DNA from: Roseimaritima sp.
GTDB lineage: Bacteria > Planctomycetota > Planctomycetia > Pirellulales > Pirellulaceae
Assembly (NCBI GenBank): GCA_007124075.1
Contig: SLFV01000328.1
Location: forward strand, 1 to 20,237
Reading direction: 5' to 3'
DNA length: 20,237 bases
Part shown: positions 8,455 through 14,886 of the stretch, piece after piece
How positions within the stretch are numbered: the stretch's first letter is position 1
How the letters are laid out: each line of letters starts with the position of its first letter
Made by a program: the position numbers and the translations under genes
Notes under the pieces: generated by a model
The model's database searches: none
Seen by the model: only the letters and a program-made list of their open reading frames with translations
Told to the model about the DNA's origin: nothing

Positions 8455-8489
8455 CGTGACGTGCATGTCAACGTAGCGCAATTTTTTTT
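8455..8489 (+). terminator. Possible weak terminator or AT-rich promoter element after pssA
   Basis: Just after the pssA stop, CGTGAC (8455-8460) and GTCAACG (8467-8473) can form a bulged 6-bp stem, and a run of eight T residues sits at 8482-8489. The spacing of 8 bases between stem and T-run is longer than usual for an intrinsic terminator. The AT block 8481-8494 could instead be an UP-like promoter element for the following methyltransferase gene. Confidence 0.35.
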
Positions 8490-8591
8490 AAATTACCTAG
8501 CGTTCGGGGGTTCCTGACTATTCAAATGACGATTTAAAGGGCATGGTAAAAGCAGCTCGAGAGAAGAACATGACAGTCAAACTCGACGATT

Positions 8592-8597
8592 GAGGAG
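8592..8597 (+). promoter_or_regulatory. Ribosome binding site of pmtA-like gene
   Basis: GAGGAG lies 11 bases before the ATG at 8609-8611. It overlaps the stop codon of a 16-codon ATG-initiated mini-ORF (8543-8593), which may be chance or a leader. Confidence 0.5.
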
Positions 8598-8608
8598 TAG
8601 ACAGCATC

Positions 8609-9319
8609 ATGCCATTCGTGGCCAAAGAACCTCGCCAGGGTCGATCAGGACGGACACGTCTAGAAGTTAGTCGTTCAGCATCGTCACGCCAGCAAAAAAC
8701 ATCCGTCGCCAATCCAGAACGCAGCCGGCTGTACTCGACCTTTATCCCCGCCTACGACGCAGTTTGGCCGTTGTTTGTGAGGCGACGCCTGCGCCGCAGT
8801 ATCCAGGAACTGGGGATTTGCCCTGGTAGTCTTGTGCTGGAAGTCGGTATTGGCACGGGGTTGTCGATGCCCGCGTATCCCCAGTCGGCCCAGGTTATTG
8901 GAATCGATCTTTCTTCCGAAATGCTGTGTCAAGCAAAGCAGAAGATTCGTCGCGAAGGCTGGCAACACATTTCCGTCCAAGAAATGAACGCGGAGTCGCT
9001 GAAGTTTGCCGACCAGGCCTTCGATTTCGTCACTGCGTTTCACGTCGTAAGCGTTGTATCGGATCCACGTTCGATGATGTTGGAGATTGCTCGCGTTTTA
9101 AAACCCGGCGGGAAAGCGTTGGTGATCAATCATTTCCGAAGCGAGATACCTTGGGTCGCCAAGGTGGTTGATCGCGCCGATCCGCTGACCAGACACTTGG
9201 GCTGGCGCACGAACATCAACCACGAGGACGTGTTTGCGGATTTGCCCTTTGAACTTAGGGTTAAATCATCACCGCTGTCGCTGTTCACGATTTTGCAGGC
9301 CACCAAAAAGTACATCTGA
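8609..9319 (+). CDS. pmtA: SAM-dependent methyltransferase, probable phospholipid (phosphatidylethanolamine) N-methyltransferase, PmtA type
   Basis: The 236-residue class I methyltransferase has SAM motif I LEVGIGTG (77-84), GIDLS (98-102), FHVVSVVSDPRSMM (144-157), ARVLKPGGKALVINHF (161-176) and TRHLGWRTN (194-202). The combination of LEVGxGTGLS, a VxSVxxDP stretch, KPGGK..xVNHF and xLGWxT resembles rhizobial/Rhodobacter-type PmtA, which methylates phosphatidylethanolamine stepwise toward phosphatidylcholine. Its place directly after psd and pssA on the same strand supports a lipid substrate (inference). About 35 basic, Ser/Arg-rich residues precede the first helix and are longer than in typical PmtA. 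An alternative is a UbiE/MenG-like or other small-molecule methyltransferase. The gene ends 4 bases from the stop of the convergent ATP-grasp gene. Confidence 0.72.
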   Translation: MPFVAKEPRQGRSGRTRLEVSRSASSRQQKTSVANPERSRLYSTFIPAYDAVWPLFVRRRLRRSIQELGICPGSLVLEVGIGTGLSMPAYPQSAQVIGIDLSSEMLCQAKQKIRREGWQHISVQEMNAESLKFADQAFDFVTAFHVVSVVSDPRSMMLEIARVLKPGGKALVINHFRSEIPWVAKVVDRADPLTRHLGWRTNINHEDVFADLPFELRVKSSPLSLFTILQATKKYI

Positions 9320-9322
9320 CCC

Positions 9323-9357
9323 GTCACGGATCAAGGGCCTGCTGGCATGCCCGTGAC
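9323..9357. terminator. Hairpin across the ATP-grasp stop codon
   Basis: GTCACGG (9323-9329) and CCGTGAC (9351-9357) form a perfect 7-bp stem. The left arm contains the ATP-grasp stop codon (9324-9326, minus strand) and starts 4 bases after the pmtA stop, so the structure serves two convergent genes. The loop of 21 bases includes the palindrome GGCATGCC. No T-run flanks it. Confidence 0.35.
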
Positions 9358-10592
9358 ACGCAACCTGCGTTCCGCAACGCGGAACCAGCATTGTTGGCAA
9401 TCGTGATGACAGTCAGGATCGGCCCCCCAGGTTGGACAATCGCCCCCGGCGATGGCAGGTCGTGCAGGGTCGCGTGGCTTGAAAGATGCGTCTGCAACCG
9501 TTTCAATTGACGCTGTTGCCTTTGCCCCCACACCAGCCCACTGGGGGAATAAACAACCTGTTTACATCCCACGCGAACCTGCCGCGACTGGGTGGTATTG
9601 AGCGGGATTGTTTTCGGCGCAGCAGCATCTTGGTGGGCACGGAGATGCTGGCCAATACAGGACTGAAAATCGGTTTGTCCCTGGTTGGCTAGGTCGATCA
9701 ATTCCATCGAGGCACAGAAACGCAGGTTGATCTCCAGCAGGAAACATCCTTGTGGTGATACGATGATGTCGACTCCGAACAACCCCCTTACCGGCCAAAC
9801 ATCAACGACCGCCTTACCGACCTGAAGCAGTTTTCGTCGTATTTCGGGACGCACAGGGATCGGCCCAACCGATCCACGATAGACAAACGATGCTTGACGT
9901 GTTCCGACGGTCAGTCCACGGCAAACCCCCAACAACGCGACGCAGTCTTCGTAGGCGCAGAAGCTCAGCCCCCATAGTTGCCCCGCGACGAATTCTTGCA
10001 GGTATCCTCGCGTGAGATGCGTTCCCAATGCCGCTGGCCAGCGTTGGACATCCATTCCACCACATCGCAGCAGCGGCTTAAAGAGCGGCTGAAAAAGCGG
10101 CGGATCTTCCACCGCTCCCATGCTACCAACGCCGCCGCTCCGCCTGCCGTCGTCCCACCAGCGGAATCGCGGAAATTCGACACCTGACCGCTGAGCGACC
10201 TGCAGAAGGTTTTCGGGATGAGCGACCGCTGCCAACAATGCAGCCGATGGAACCAGCCAACGCATCCCGGTTTGCCCCGATTGACCGGCCAGCCGATCAA
10301 GATCGCCTCCCCAACGCTCGCACCCACCGGTGTAAACGATCGCGGATCGCTTACCCGAAGCCGTGGCAGTGAGCTGCCTGATTGCGCTGGCAATTTGCTG
10401 CGTGCTTTCTCCAGGGAACCATGAACCCGTTGGCGAGCGTACGTCTTGGTCGCCAAACTGATCGATGGCGACGACTTGTAATCCGGCACGTTTGGCGCTG
10501 TCGGCGGCCGCCCGCGCGGAGGCCCCGATGATAATCACGCGTTTCATAGTTGCGCCGGTATCGCACCGGAATTTCGCTCGGGTAGTTTGCAT
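9324..10592 (-). CDS. ATP-grasp superfamily ligase divergent from fae (putative C1-cofactor biosynthesis protein)
   Basis: The 422-residue protein has a Rossmann-like start (MKRVIIIGASARAAADSA from residue 16), a pre-ATP-grasp region, Lys172 in PLFKPLL, a lid-type segment YLQEFVAGQLWGLSFCAYED (197-216), and the metal/ATP-binding LFGVDIIV (261-268) with FLLEINLRFCASMEL (274-288), where Glu277 and Asn279 match the usual ExN pair. ATP-grasp ligases form amide bonds through acyl phosphates. Archaeal-type C1 gene sets are known to contain ATP-grasp proteins, including the tyramine-glutamate ligase MfnD of methanofuran synthesis and the H4MPT glutamate ligase MptN. The head-to-head position next to fae makes a methanofuran- or H4MPT-building role plausible, but this is inference. 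The Cys/Gln-rich last ~90 residues after the ATP-grasp core have no clear motif. Confidence 0.75.
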   Translation of the reverse strand: MQTTRAKFRCDTGATMKRVIIIGASARAAADSAKRAGLQVVAIDQFGDQDVRSPTGSWFPGESTQQIASAIRQLTATASGKRSAIVYTGGCERWGGDLDRLAGQSGQTGMRWLVPSAALLAAVAHPENLLQVAQRSGVEFPRFRWWDDGRRSGGVGSMGAVEDPPLFQPLFKPLLRCGGMDVQRWPAALGTHLTRGYLQEFVAGQLWGLSFCAYEDCVALLGVCRGLTVGTRQASFVYRGSVGPIPVRPEIRRKLLQVGKAVVDVWPVRGLFGVDIIVSPQGCFLLEINLRFCASMELIDLANQGQTDFQSCIGQHLRAHQDAAAPKTIPLNTTQSRQVRVGCKQVVYSPSGLVWGQRQQRQLKRLQTHLSSHATLHDLPSPGAIVQPGGPILTVITIANNAGSALRNAGCVSRACQQALDP

Positions 10593-10596
10593 CGGC

Positions 10597-10601
10597 CCTC
10601 C
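10597..10601 (-). promoter_or_regulatory. Ribosome binding site choosing the upstream ATP-grasp start
   Basis: On the minus strand GGAGG lies 4 bases before the ATG at 10590-10592. The internal ATG at 10545-10547, which begins the conserved MKRVIIIG strand, has no purine-rich site before it. The longer form is therefore annotated, with the shorter one as alternative. Confidence 0.5.
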
Positions 10602-10626
10602 GGTTTGTTACGTTTTCTGCAGTTGG

Positions 10627-10656
10627 GATGGAAACGCCACGCGGTGGAACTCCATC
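10627..10656. promoter_or_regulatory. Nested inverted repeat in the fae / ATP-grasp intergenic region
   Basis: GATGGA (10627-10632) and TCCATC (10651-10656) flank an inner CCAC-GCG-GTGG (10637-10647) with nearly the same centre, giving up to 10 paired bases over 30 bases. It sits about 78 bases before the fae ATG and 35 bases before the ATP-grasp start, so it could be an operator for both genes or a 5' leader hairpin of either. Confidence 0.45.
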
Positions 10657-10662
10657 ATGTCG

Positions 10663-10681
10663 TTCCCAAGGGTTCTGGGAA
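10663..10681. promoter_or_regulatory. Second inverted repeat upstream of fae
   Basis: TTCCCA (10663-10668) and TGGGAA (10676-10681) form a perfect dyad with a 7-base spacer, 53 to 71 bases before the fae start. Its form is typical of a dimeric regulator site, but no regulator gene is nearby and no promoter hexamers could be assigned. Confidence 0.35.
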
Positions 10682-10733
10682 ACCTACGACAGTCTATTGG
10701 TTTTTGATTTCCTCGATTATGGAGTGCTGAAGC

Positions 10734-11231
10734 ATGCAGTTTTACATCGGTGAAGCGTTGGACGGTGACGGAAACGAGATTGCTCACATCGATTTGATGA
10801 TCGGTGACAAGAATGGTCCAGTCGGTACCGCGTTTGCCAACGCGCTGGCCAACCAAAGTGAAGGTCATACGAATCTGCTGGCCGTTTTAGCACCGAATGT
10901 AGCGGTCAAACCCGCTACGGTGATGGTCACCAAGGTCACCATCAAGGGCATGAAACAAGCTGTACAGATGTTCGGACCCGCGCAAGCCGCGGTTGCCAAG
11001 GCGGTTGCCGATTCGGTCGCCGATGGCGTGATTCCCAAAGATCAGGCCGAAAATTTGGTAATTGTGTGTGGTGTCTTCATTCATCCTGGAGCGGAAGACG
11101 ATCAGAAGATCTACAACTACAACTACAGTGCCACCAAGATGGCGATCTCCAACGCGATGGGCAGCAAGCCCTCCGCCGAGGAAATGATCAGCCAAAAGGA
11201 TACCGCCGCGCATCCTTTCAAAGGCTTCTAG
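10734..11231 (+). CDS. fae: Formaldehyde-activating enzyme
   Basis: Fae condenses formaldehyde with tetrahydromethanopterin to methylene-H4MPT in the cytosol, the entry step of the H4MPT-linked oxidation/detoxification route. The 165 residues match the family length of stand-alone Fae. Conserved stretches are IGEALDGDGNEIAHIDL (5-21) with the catalytic-type His18, TAFANALANQSEGHTNLLAV (32-51), AVQMFGPAQAAVAKAV (76-91), VIPKDQAENLVIVCGVFIHP (99-118), YNYSATKMAI (129-138) and a C-terminal HPFKGF. GGAG lies about 10 bases before the ATG. It is not fused to a hexulose-phosphate synthase domain, so it is the C1-oxidation type. The dehydrogenase gene follows 52 bases later. Confidence 0.97.
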   Translation: MQFYIGEALDGDGNEIAHIDLMIGDKNGPVGTAFANALANQSEGHTNLLAVLAPNVAVKPATVMVTKVTIKGMKQAVQMFGPAQAAVAKAVADSVADGVIPKDQAENLVIVCGVFIHPGAEDDQKIYNYNYSATKMAISNAMGSKPSAEEMISQKDTAAHPFKGF

Positions 11232-11283
11232 CGCGACGTCGGACCAGATGAATCGGCTACAGTGAACCACTCCTGGTAACGTT

Positions 11284-12156
11284 ATGAACACCCCGCGAGT
11301 CCTGTTTCAGTTCGACACAGACGATCAACCAAGTACTTTCGATGGAGTTGTCGCGGTTGATGCGGGCGTGGATCATTTGTTTCGTCACGGAAGTGTTACG
11401 CCGGAAAATGTCGCCTCCTTGGTCCACGGGGCAATGTTTACTCGCGGTGCAAAAGCCTTGCGTTCGACCGCGATTTTTATTGGAGGCACCGACGTACTGG
11501 CTGGCGAACAGTTGTTGTCGAAAGTCACCAGCACGTTTTTCGGTCCGGTTCGTGTATCGGTCATGCTGGATAGTAACGGCAGTAACACCACTGCCGCGGC
11601 AGCCGTTGTAACGGCCGCCCAACACTGCTCTTTGATGAATTGCCGCGCGTTGGTGTTAGCCGGAACAGGGCCTGTGGGGCGGCGCGTCGCCAGATTGTTA
11701 GGACGGCACGGGTGCGACGTTAGGATCGGTTCGCGATCGCCGCAGCGTGCAGAGCAAGCCGCAGCCGAAATCTCCGTCGGTTTGAAGGATTCATCGATCC
11801 ATGGTGTTTCCACTGCGGGAGACGATGCCTTGCAAGCCGCAATGGCAGGGTGCCAAATACTGATTGCTTGTGGGGCGGCGGGAGTCACGCTCATCGAACA
11901 AACAACGCTCGATACGGCAGCTGACCTAAAACTGCTGATTGACCTTAATGCGGTTCCGCCAGCGGGGCTTGAAGGCGTGGAACCTACTGACAAGGGAAGG
12001 CGCGACGCTAGGGAACGAATCTGCTACGGTGCTTTGGGGGTTGGTAGTCTGAAAATGAAGATTCATCGGCGGGCGATTGAACATCTATTCGCTTGCAATG
12101 ATGCAATCCTAGACGCCGAAGCGATTTACGCGCTGGGTGAAACGCTGCTGGGTTAA
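11284..12156 (+). CDS. mtdC: Methylene-tetrahydromethanopterin dehydrogenase, MtdA/MtdC type
   Basis: The enzyme oxidises methylene-H4MPT to methenyl-H4MPT, the step after Fae. The 290-residue protein shows IFIGGTD (64-70), FFGPVRVSVMLDSNGSNTTA (85-104), the nucleotide-binding LAGTGPVGRRVARLL (125-139), IGSRS (148-152) with Arg151 positioned to contact an NADP phosphate, PTDKGRRDA (224-232) and GALGVGSLKMKIHR (249-262). The sequence resembles MtdA most closely by eye. A planctomycete class, MtdC, was described from Gemmata as MtdA-like in sequence but acting in H4MPT-linked formaldehyde oxidation with NADP; that class fits best here, although MtdA or MtdB cannot be excluded without alignment. 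Mch, Fhc and H4MPT-synthesis genes of the classical cluster are not in this window. Confidence 0.9.
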   Translation: MNTPRVLFQFDTDDQPSTFDGVVAVDAGVDHLFRHGSVTPENVASLVHGAMFTRGAKALRSTAIFIGGTDVLAGEQLLSKVTSTFFGPVRVSVMLDSNGSNTTAAAAVVTAAQHCSLMNCRALVLAGTGPVGRRVARLLGRHGCDVRIGSRSPQRAEQAAAEISVGLKDSSIHGVSTAGDDALQAAMAGCQILIACGAAGVTLIEQTTLDTAADLKLLIDLNAVPPAGLEGVEPTDKGRRDARERICYGALGVGSLKMKIHRRAIEHLFACNDAILDAEAIYALGETLLG

Positions 12157-12170
12157 GCTCGAAAACCTCT

Positions 12171-12184
12171 AGGAATCGATTCCT
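12171..12184. repeat. 14-bp perfect palindrome between mtd and the beta-propeller gene
   Basis: AGGAATCGATTCCT lies 14 bases after the dehydrogenase stop and 83 bases before the next ATG. It could be a U-less terminator hairpin or an operator for the following gene; a 14-base palindrome is unlikely by chance in a gap of this size, but its function is not shown. Confidence 0.4.
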
Positions 12185-12267
12185 CCGACGCTAGCCTGTG
12201 GGTATGCTATCGATTCGTAGATTGTTTGGACCTCGATTCGCTAGAAAATTATCGGAGTTAGCTGCCC

Positions 12268-13512
12268 ATGCTTACGCGTCGCCAGATTCTGCAAGCCTCC
12301 CTCCCGCTGGCTGCCTCGGTTGTCAGTGGCAATCATCACGCTCATGCAAATCAAACAAGCGCGGTCCCCGTACGGACCCTTACGCGTGGACCCAAGCATC
12401 ATTGGTTCGCTTATTATGACAAACTGCAGTTTGATCCGACGGTGCGGTATTGTCTTGGGAACGCAGTCGACTTCGAGCATCGTTCGCCAACGGCAGACGA
12501 TTCGATCGAAGTTGGTATGGTCGATTTAATGGAGGGAGATCGCTGGATGCCGATCGGACGTTCCAATGCCTGGGGTTGGCAGCAGGGCTGCATGTTGCAG
12601 TGGATTCCGAATTCAGATTCGCAGGTCATCTACAATGATCGTGTTGACGGACGGTTCGTCTCGCACATCCAAGACGTCCACTCCGGCGTCAAGCGAACGC
12701 TCCCCCGCGCGATCTATTCGCTCAGCCCAGCCGGCAAATTTGCCGTGACGACGGATTTCCGTCGCATTAACGATTTGCGGCCCGGCTATGGATATTCAGG
12801 CATAGCCGATCCCTATGCCGACCTGACGGCACCCGCGGGAGTTGGTGTTGATTTACTGGACATCGAATCAGGGAAAGTCACCAGCCTGGTCACACTGGAA
12901 CAAATCGTTGACATCCCTTTCCGCGAAAGCTTTGGCGATGGCAAGCATTGGTTCAATCACTTGTTGGTTTCGCCAGATGGAACACGAACCATTTTTCTGC
13001 ATCGCTGGCGAACGACACCTGGACGCTGGTTGACACGAATGTTTACCGTCGGCCTGGATGGAAGCGACTTGCGAGAAATCAACCCCGGGGCGGGAATGGT
13101 CTCCCATTTTATTTGGCGTGATCCACAACATATCTTGGCCTGGACGACGCACCCATCGGCGGGCAATGCATTTTATCTCCTGGAAGACCGCGAAGGCGGT
13201 GAAATCGAACCGTTAGGCGCGAATGTTTTGCAACGTGATGGTCACTGCCTTTACCTGCCAGGAGGGGAGTGGATTGTCAGCGACACGTATCCTCAGGGTC
13301 CACGTCGTGAACAGGAGGTTTACCTGTACCACGTCCCGACCCAGCGCAAGGTCTCGTTGGGACATTTTCATTCGCCGCCCGACTACACCGGCGAATGGCG
13401 TTGTGACACGCATCCTCGTTTCAGCCCGGATGGTCGCTGGCTTTGTATTGACTCTCCCCACACGGGCGAAGGTCGGCAAATGCACCTATTGGACATCAGC
13501 GAGATTGTTTAG
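12268..13512 (+). CDS. Exported beta-propeller-like protein with Tat-type signal (oligogalacturonate-lyase-like, function unknown)
   Basis: The 414-residue protein starts MLTRRQILQASLPLAASVV, a twin-arginine-like signal peptide with probable cleavage after AHA near residue 27. The mature part contains repeated propeller-blade elements: HWFAYYDKLQFDPT, LSPAGKFAVTTDFRRIND, LVSPDGTRTIFLHRW, DGHCLYLPGGEWIVSDTYP and DTHPRFSPDGRWLCIDSP. The HP.FSPDGRW type of blade and its His-rich surroundings recall TolB-like propellers and PL22 oligogalacturonate lyases, but I cannot confirm the metal-site residues and do not claim pectin cleavage. GGAG lies 10 bases before the ATG. The stop overlaps by one base the GTG proposed as the start of the amidohydrolase gene, so the two are probably expressed together. 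Confidence 0.7.
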   Translation: MLTRRQILQASLPLAASVVSGNHHAHANQTSAVPVRTLTRGPKHHWFAYYDKLQFDPTVRYCLGNAVDFEHRSPTADDSIEVGMVDLMEGDRWMPIGRSNAWGWQQGCMLQWIPNSDSQVIYNDRVDGRFVSHIQDVHSGVKRTLPRAIYSLSPAGKFAVTTDFRRINDLRPGYGYSGIADPYADLTAPAGVGVDLLDIESGKVTSLVTLEQIVDIPFRESFGDGKHWFNHLLVSPDGTRTIFLHRWRTTPGRWLTRMFTVGLDGSDLREINPGAGMVSHFIWRDPQHILAWTTHPSAGNAFYLLEDREGGEIEPLGANVLQRDGHCLYLPGGEWIVSDTYPQGPRREQEVYLYHVPTQRKVSLGHFHSPPDYTGEWRCDTHPRFSPDGRWLCIDSPHTGEGRQMHLLDISEIV

Positions 13513-14750
13513 TGGCATCGACCGCTAGGCGTATGGAACGTCGTCTGCTTCAAGCTCGCTGGATGGTTCCCGTCTGCCAGCCTCCCATCGAAAATGGCTG
13601 GGTGGAAATTTTCGGTGATCGCATCGTGGCGGTCGGTCATCCGCCTGCCGACAGGCAAGCCGTTGATTTAGGCGACGTGGCCCTCTTTCCCGGCTTGGTT
13701 AACGCCCACACCCACCTGGAGTTTTCACATTTGACCGCCCCACTTGGGCGAATGGGTGACCCGTTACCGCAGTGGCTGGCAGCGGTGGTCGCACAGCGAC
13801 GAAACGCACAACCCCTTGGGCAACCTGTCAGCGAACACGATCGCACGGTCGCGATCCGCAGCGGCCACGAACAATCCAATCGCGCGGGAGTCGTTTTGTT
13901 GGGCGAGATTTTGACGCCTCCCTGGCAGTTATCTCTGTCCAAAAACGGCCCGCAAGTCGTCGCATTCGTGGAGGCACTGGGATTATCGCCAATTCGAGCC
14001 GACGAGAGCTTTCAGGCGGCACGTCATTGGCTCCAACTTTGCGGGCGTACTCGTTCCTGCGGGATCAGCCCCCACGCACCCTACTCGGTTTCGCTTGATC
14101 TGCTACGTCGCTGCGTTAGCTTGGCAAGTGAACTTCGATTGCCGGTCGCGATGCATGTCGCCGAGTCGTTGGAGGAATTGCGGTTGTTACGTTATGGAGA
14201 TGGCCCGTTTCGTAAATTCTTGCGTCAGGTGGGTGCCTGGCAACCGGGACATTTTCCCGTTTCAGGCGGAATCCTCACGTTTTTGAAAGAACTCGCGTGC
14301 GCACCGCGGAGCCTGATCGTTCACGGAAACTACCTGCCTGACGAGGCCATCGACTTCCTTGCGAGCCAGCCTCACATGAGCGTCATTTATTGTCCGCGGA
14401 CCCATGCTTATTTCCAGCATCAAAACTACCCGCTGGCGAAACTAAGCAAGGCTGGGATTCGGGTTGCGTTGGGAACCGATTCACTGGCCAGCAATCCCGA
14501 CTTGAATTTGTGGCGTGAATTCAGGCAGGTCCTGAGCGTCCATCCTTGGTTAGCGGTTAGCGACGCCTTACAAATGGTAACCTTGACTGCTGCGGAAGCG
14601 CTGGGGCGAGCCGACTTTGGTAGGCTTGCACCGGGCTGCGTTTCCCGTCTGCTGTGCATCCCTTCGAACGCCGATACGGTTTCGCGACTGTGGCGTGACT
14701 TTGCCTCTGCGGACACGCCTAAAGAGGTAACGATGGCCCTTCCAGATTAA
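13512..14750 (+). CDS. Amidohydrolase, aminodeoxyfutalosine deaminase / cytosine-deaminase-like (subtype III)
   Basis: The 412-residue TIM-barrel hydrolase has the metal motif NAHTHLEFS (64-72, His66 and His68), GISPHAPYS (184-192), metal-ligand His215 in AMHVAES, HGNYLPD (271-277), CPRTHAYF (294-301) and GTDSLASNPDL (321-331) with catalytic Asp323. The CPRTHxYF and GTDSLASNPxL pair is common in proteins annotated as aminodeoxyfutalosine deaminase of the futalosine menaquinone pathway, and more broadly in adenosine/SAH-type deaminases. No other menaquinone gene is adjacent, so the substrate is open. The start is either GTG 13512, overlapping the upstream TAG, or ATG 13533, which has AGG four bases before it; the extra seven residues are not family-conserved, so 13533 is a serious alternative. 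Confidence 0.8.
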   Translation: MASTARRMERRLLQARWMVPVCQPPIENGWVEIFGDRIVAVGHPPADRQAVDLGDVALFPGLVNAHTHLEFSHLTAPLGRMGDPLPQWLAAVVAQRRNAQPLGQPVSEHDRTVAIRSGHEQSNRAGVVLLGEILTPPWQLSLSKNGPQVVAFVEALGLSPIRADESFQAARHWLQLCGRTRSCGISPHAPYSVSLDLLRRCVSLASELRLPVAMHVAESLEELRLLRYGDGPFRKFLRQVGAWQPGHFPVSGGILTFLKELACAPRSLIVHGNYLPDEAIDFLASQPHMSVIYCPRTHAYFQHQNYPLAKLSKAGIRVALGTDSLASNPDLNLWREFRQVLSVHPWLAVSDALQMVTLTAAEALGRADFGRLAPGCVSRLLCIPSNADTVSRLWRDFASADTPKEVTMALPD

Positions 14751-14813
14751 CGGTTTTCCGCTTCTGCCCCTAGGGAAGTGACGTCAAGCTGTTTAGAATG
14801 GTCTAATCTTTCT

Positions 14814-14839
14814 GGACCGAAAGCGATCGCGGTTGGTCC
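14814..14839. promoter_or_regulatory. 26-bp compound dyad upstream of the PIN/TRAM gene
   Basis: GGACC (14814-14818) and GGTCC (14835-14839) flank the octamer palindrome GCGATCGC (14823-14830), and all three elements share one centre. The site ends 47 bases before the ATG at 14887. It may be an operator or 5' leader hairpin of the PIN/TRAM gene; no promoter hexamers are assigned. Confidence 0.4.
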
Positions 14840-14886
14840 GATGAACCACTGATTTCACGAATCCGACACCCGGTAAAATATCAATA

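Noticed and set aside
8543..8593. 16-codon ATG mini-ORF directly before the methyltransferase, with its stop overlapping the GAGGAG ribosome site
   Set aside because: Could be a leader peptide, but its sequence has no attenuator-type codon run and such a short frame is expected by chance.
11385..11993. 202-codon open frame on the minus strand opposite the methylene-H4MPT dehydrogenase
   Set aside because: The plus strand has all dehydrogenase motifs; the antisense product is a Ser/Ala-rich shadow.
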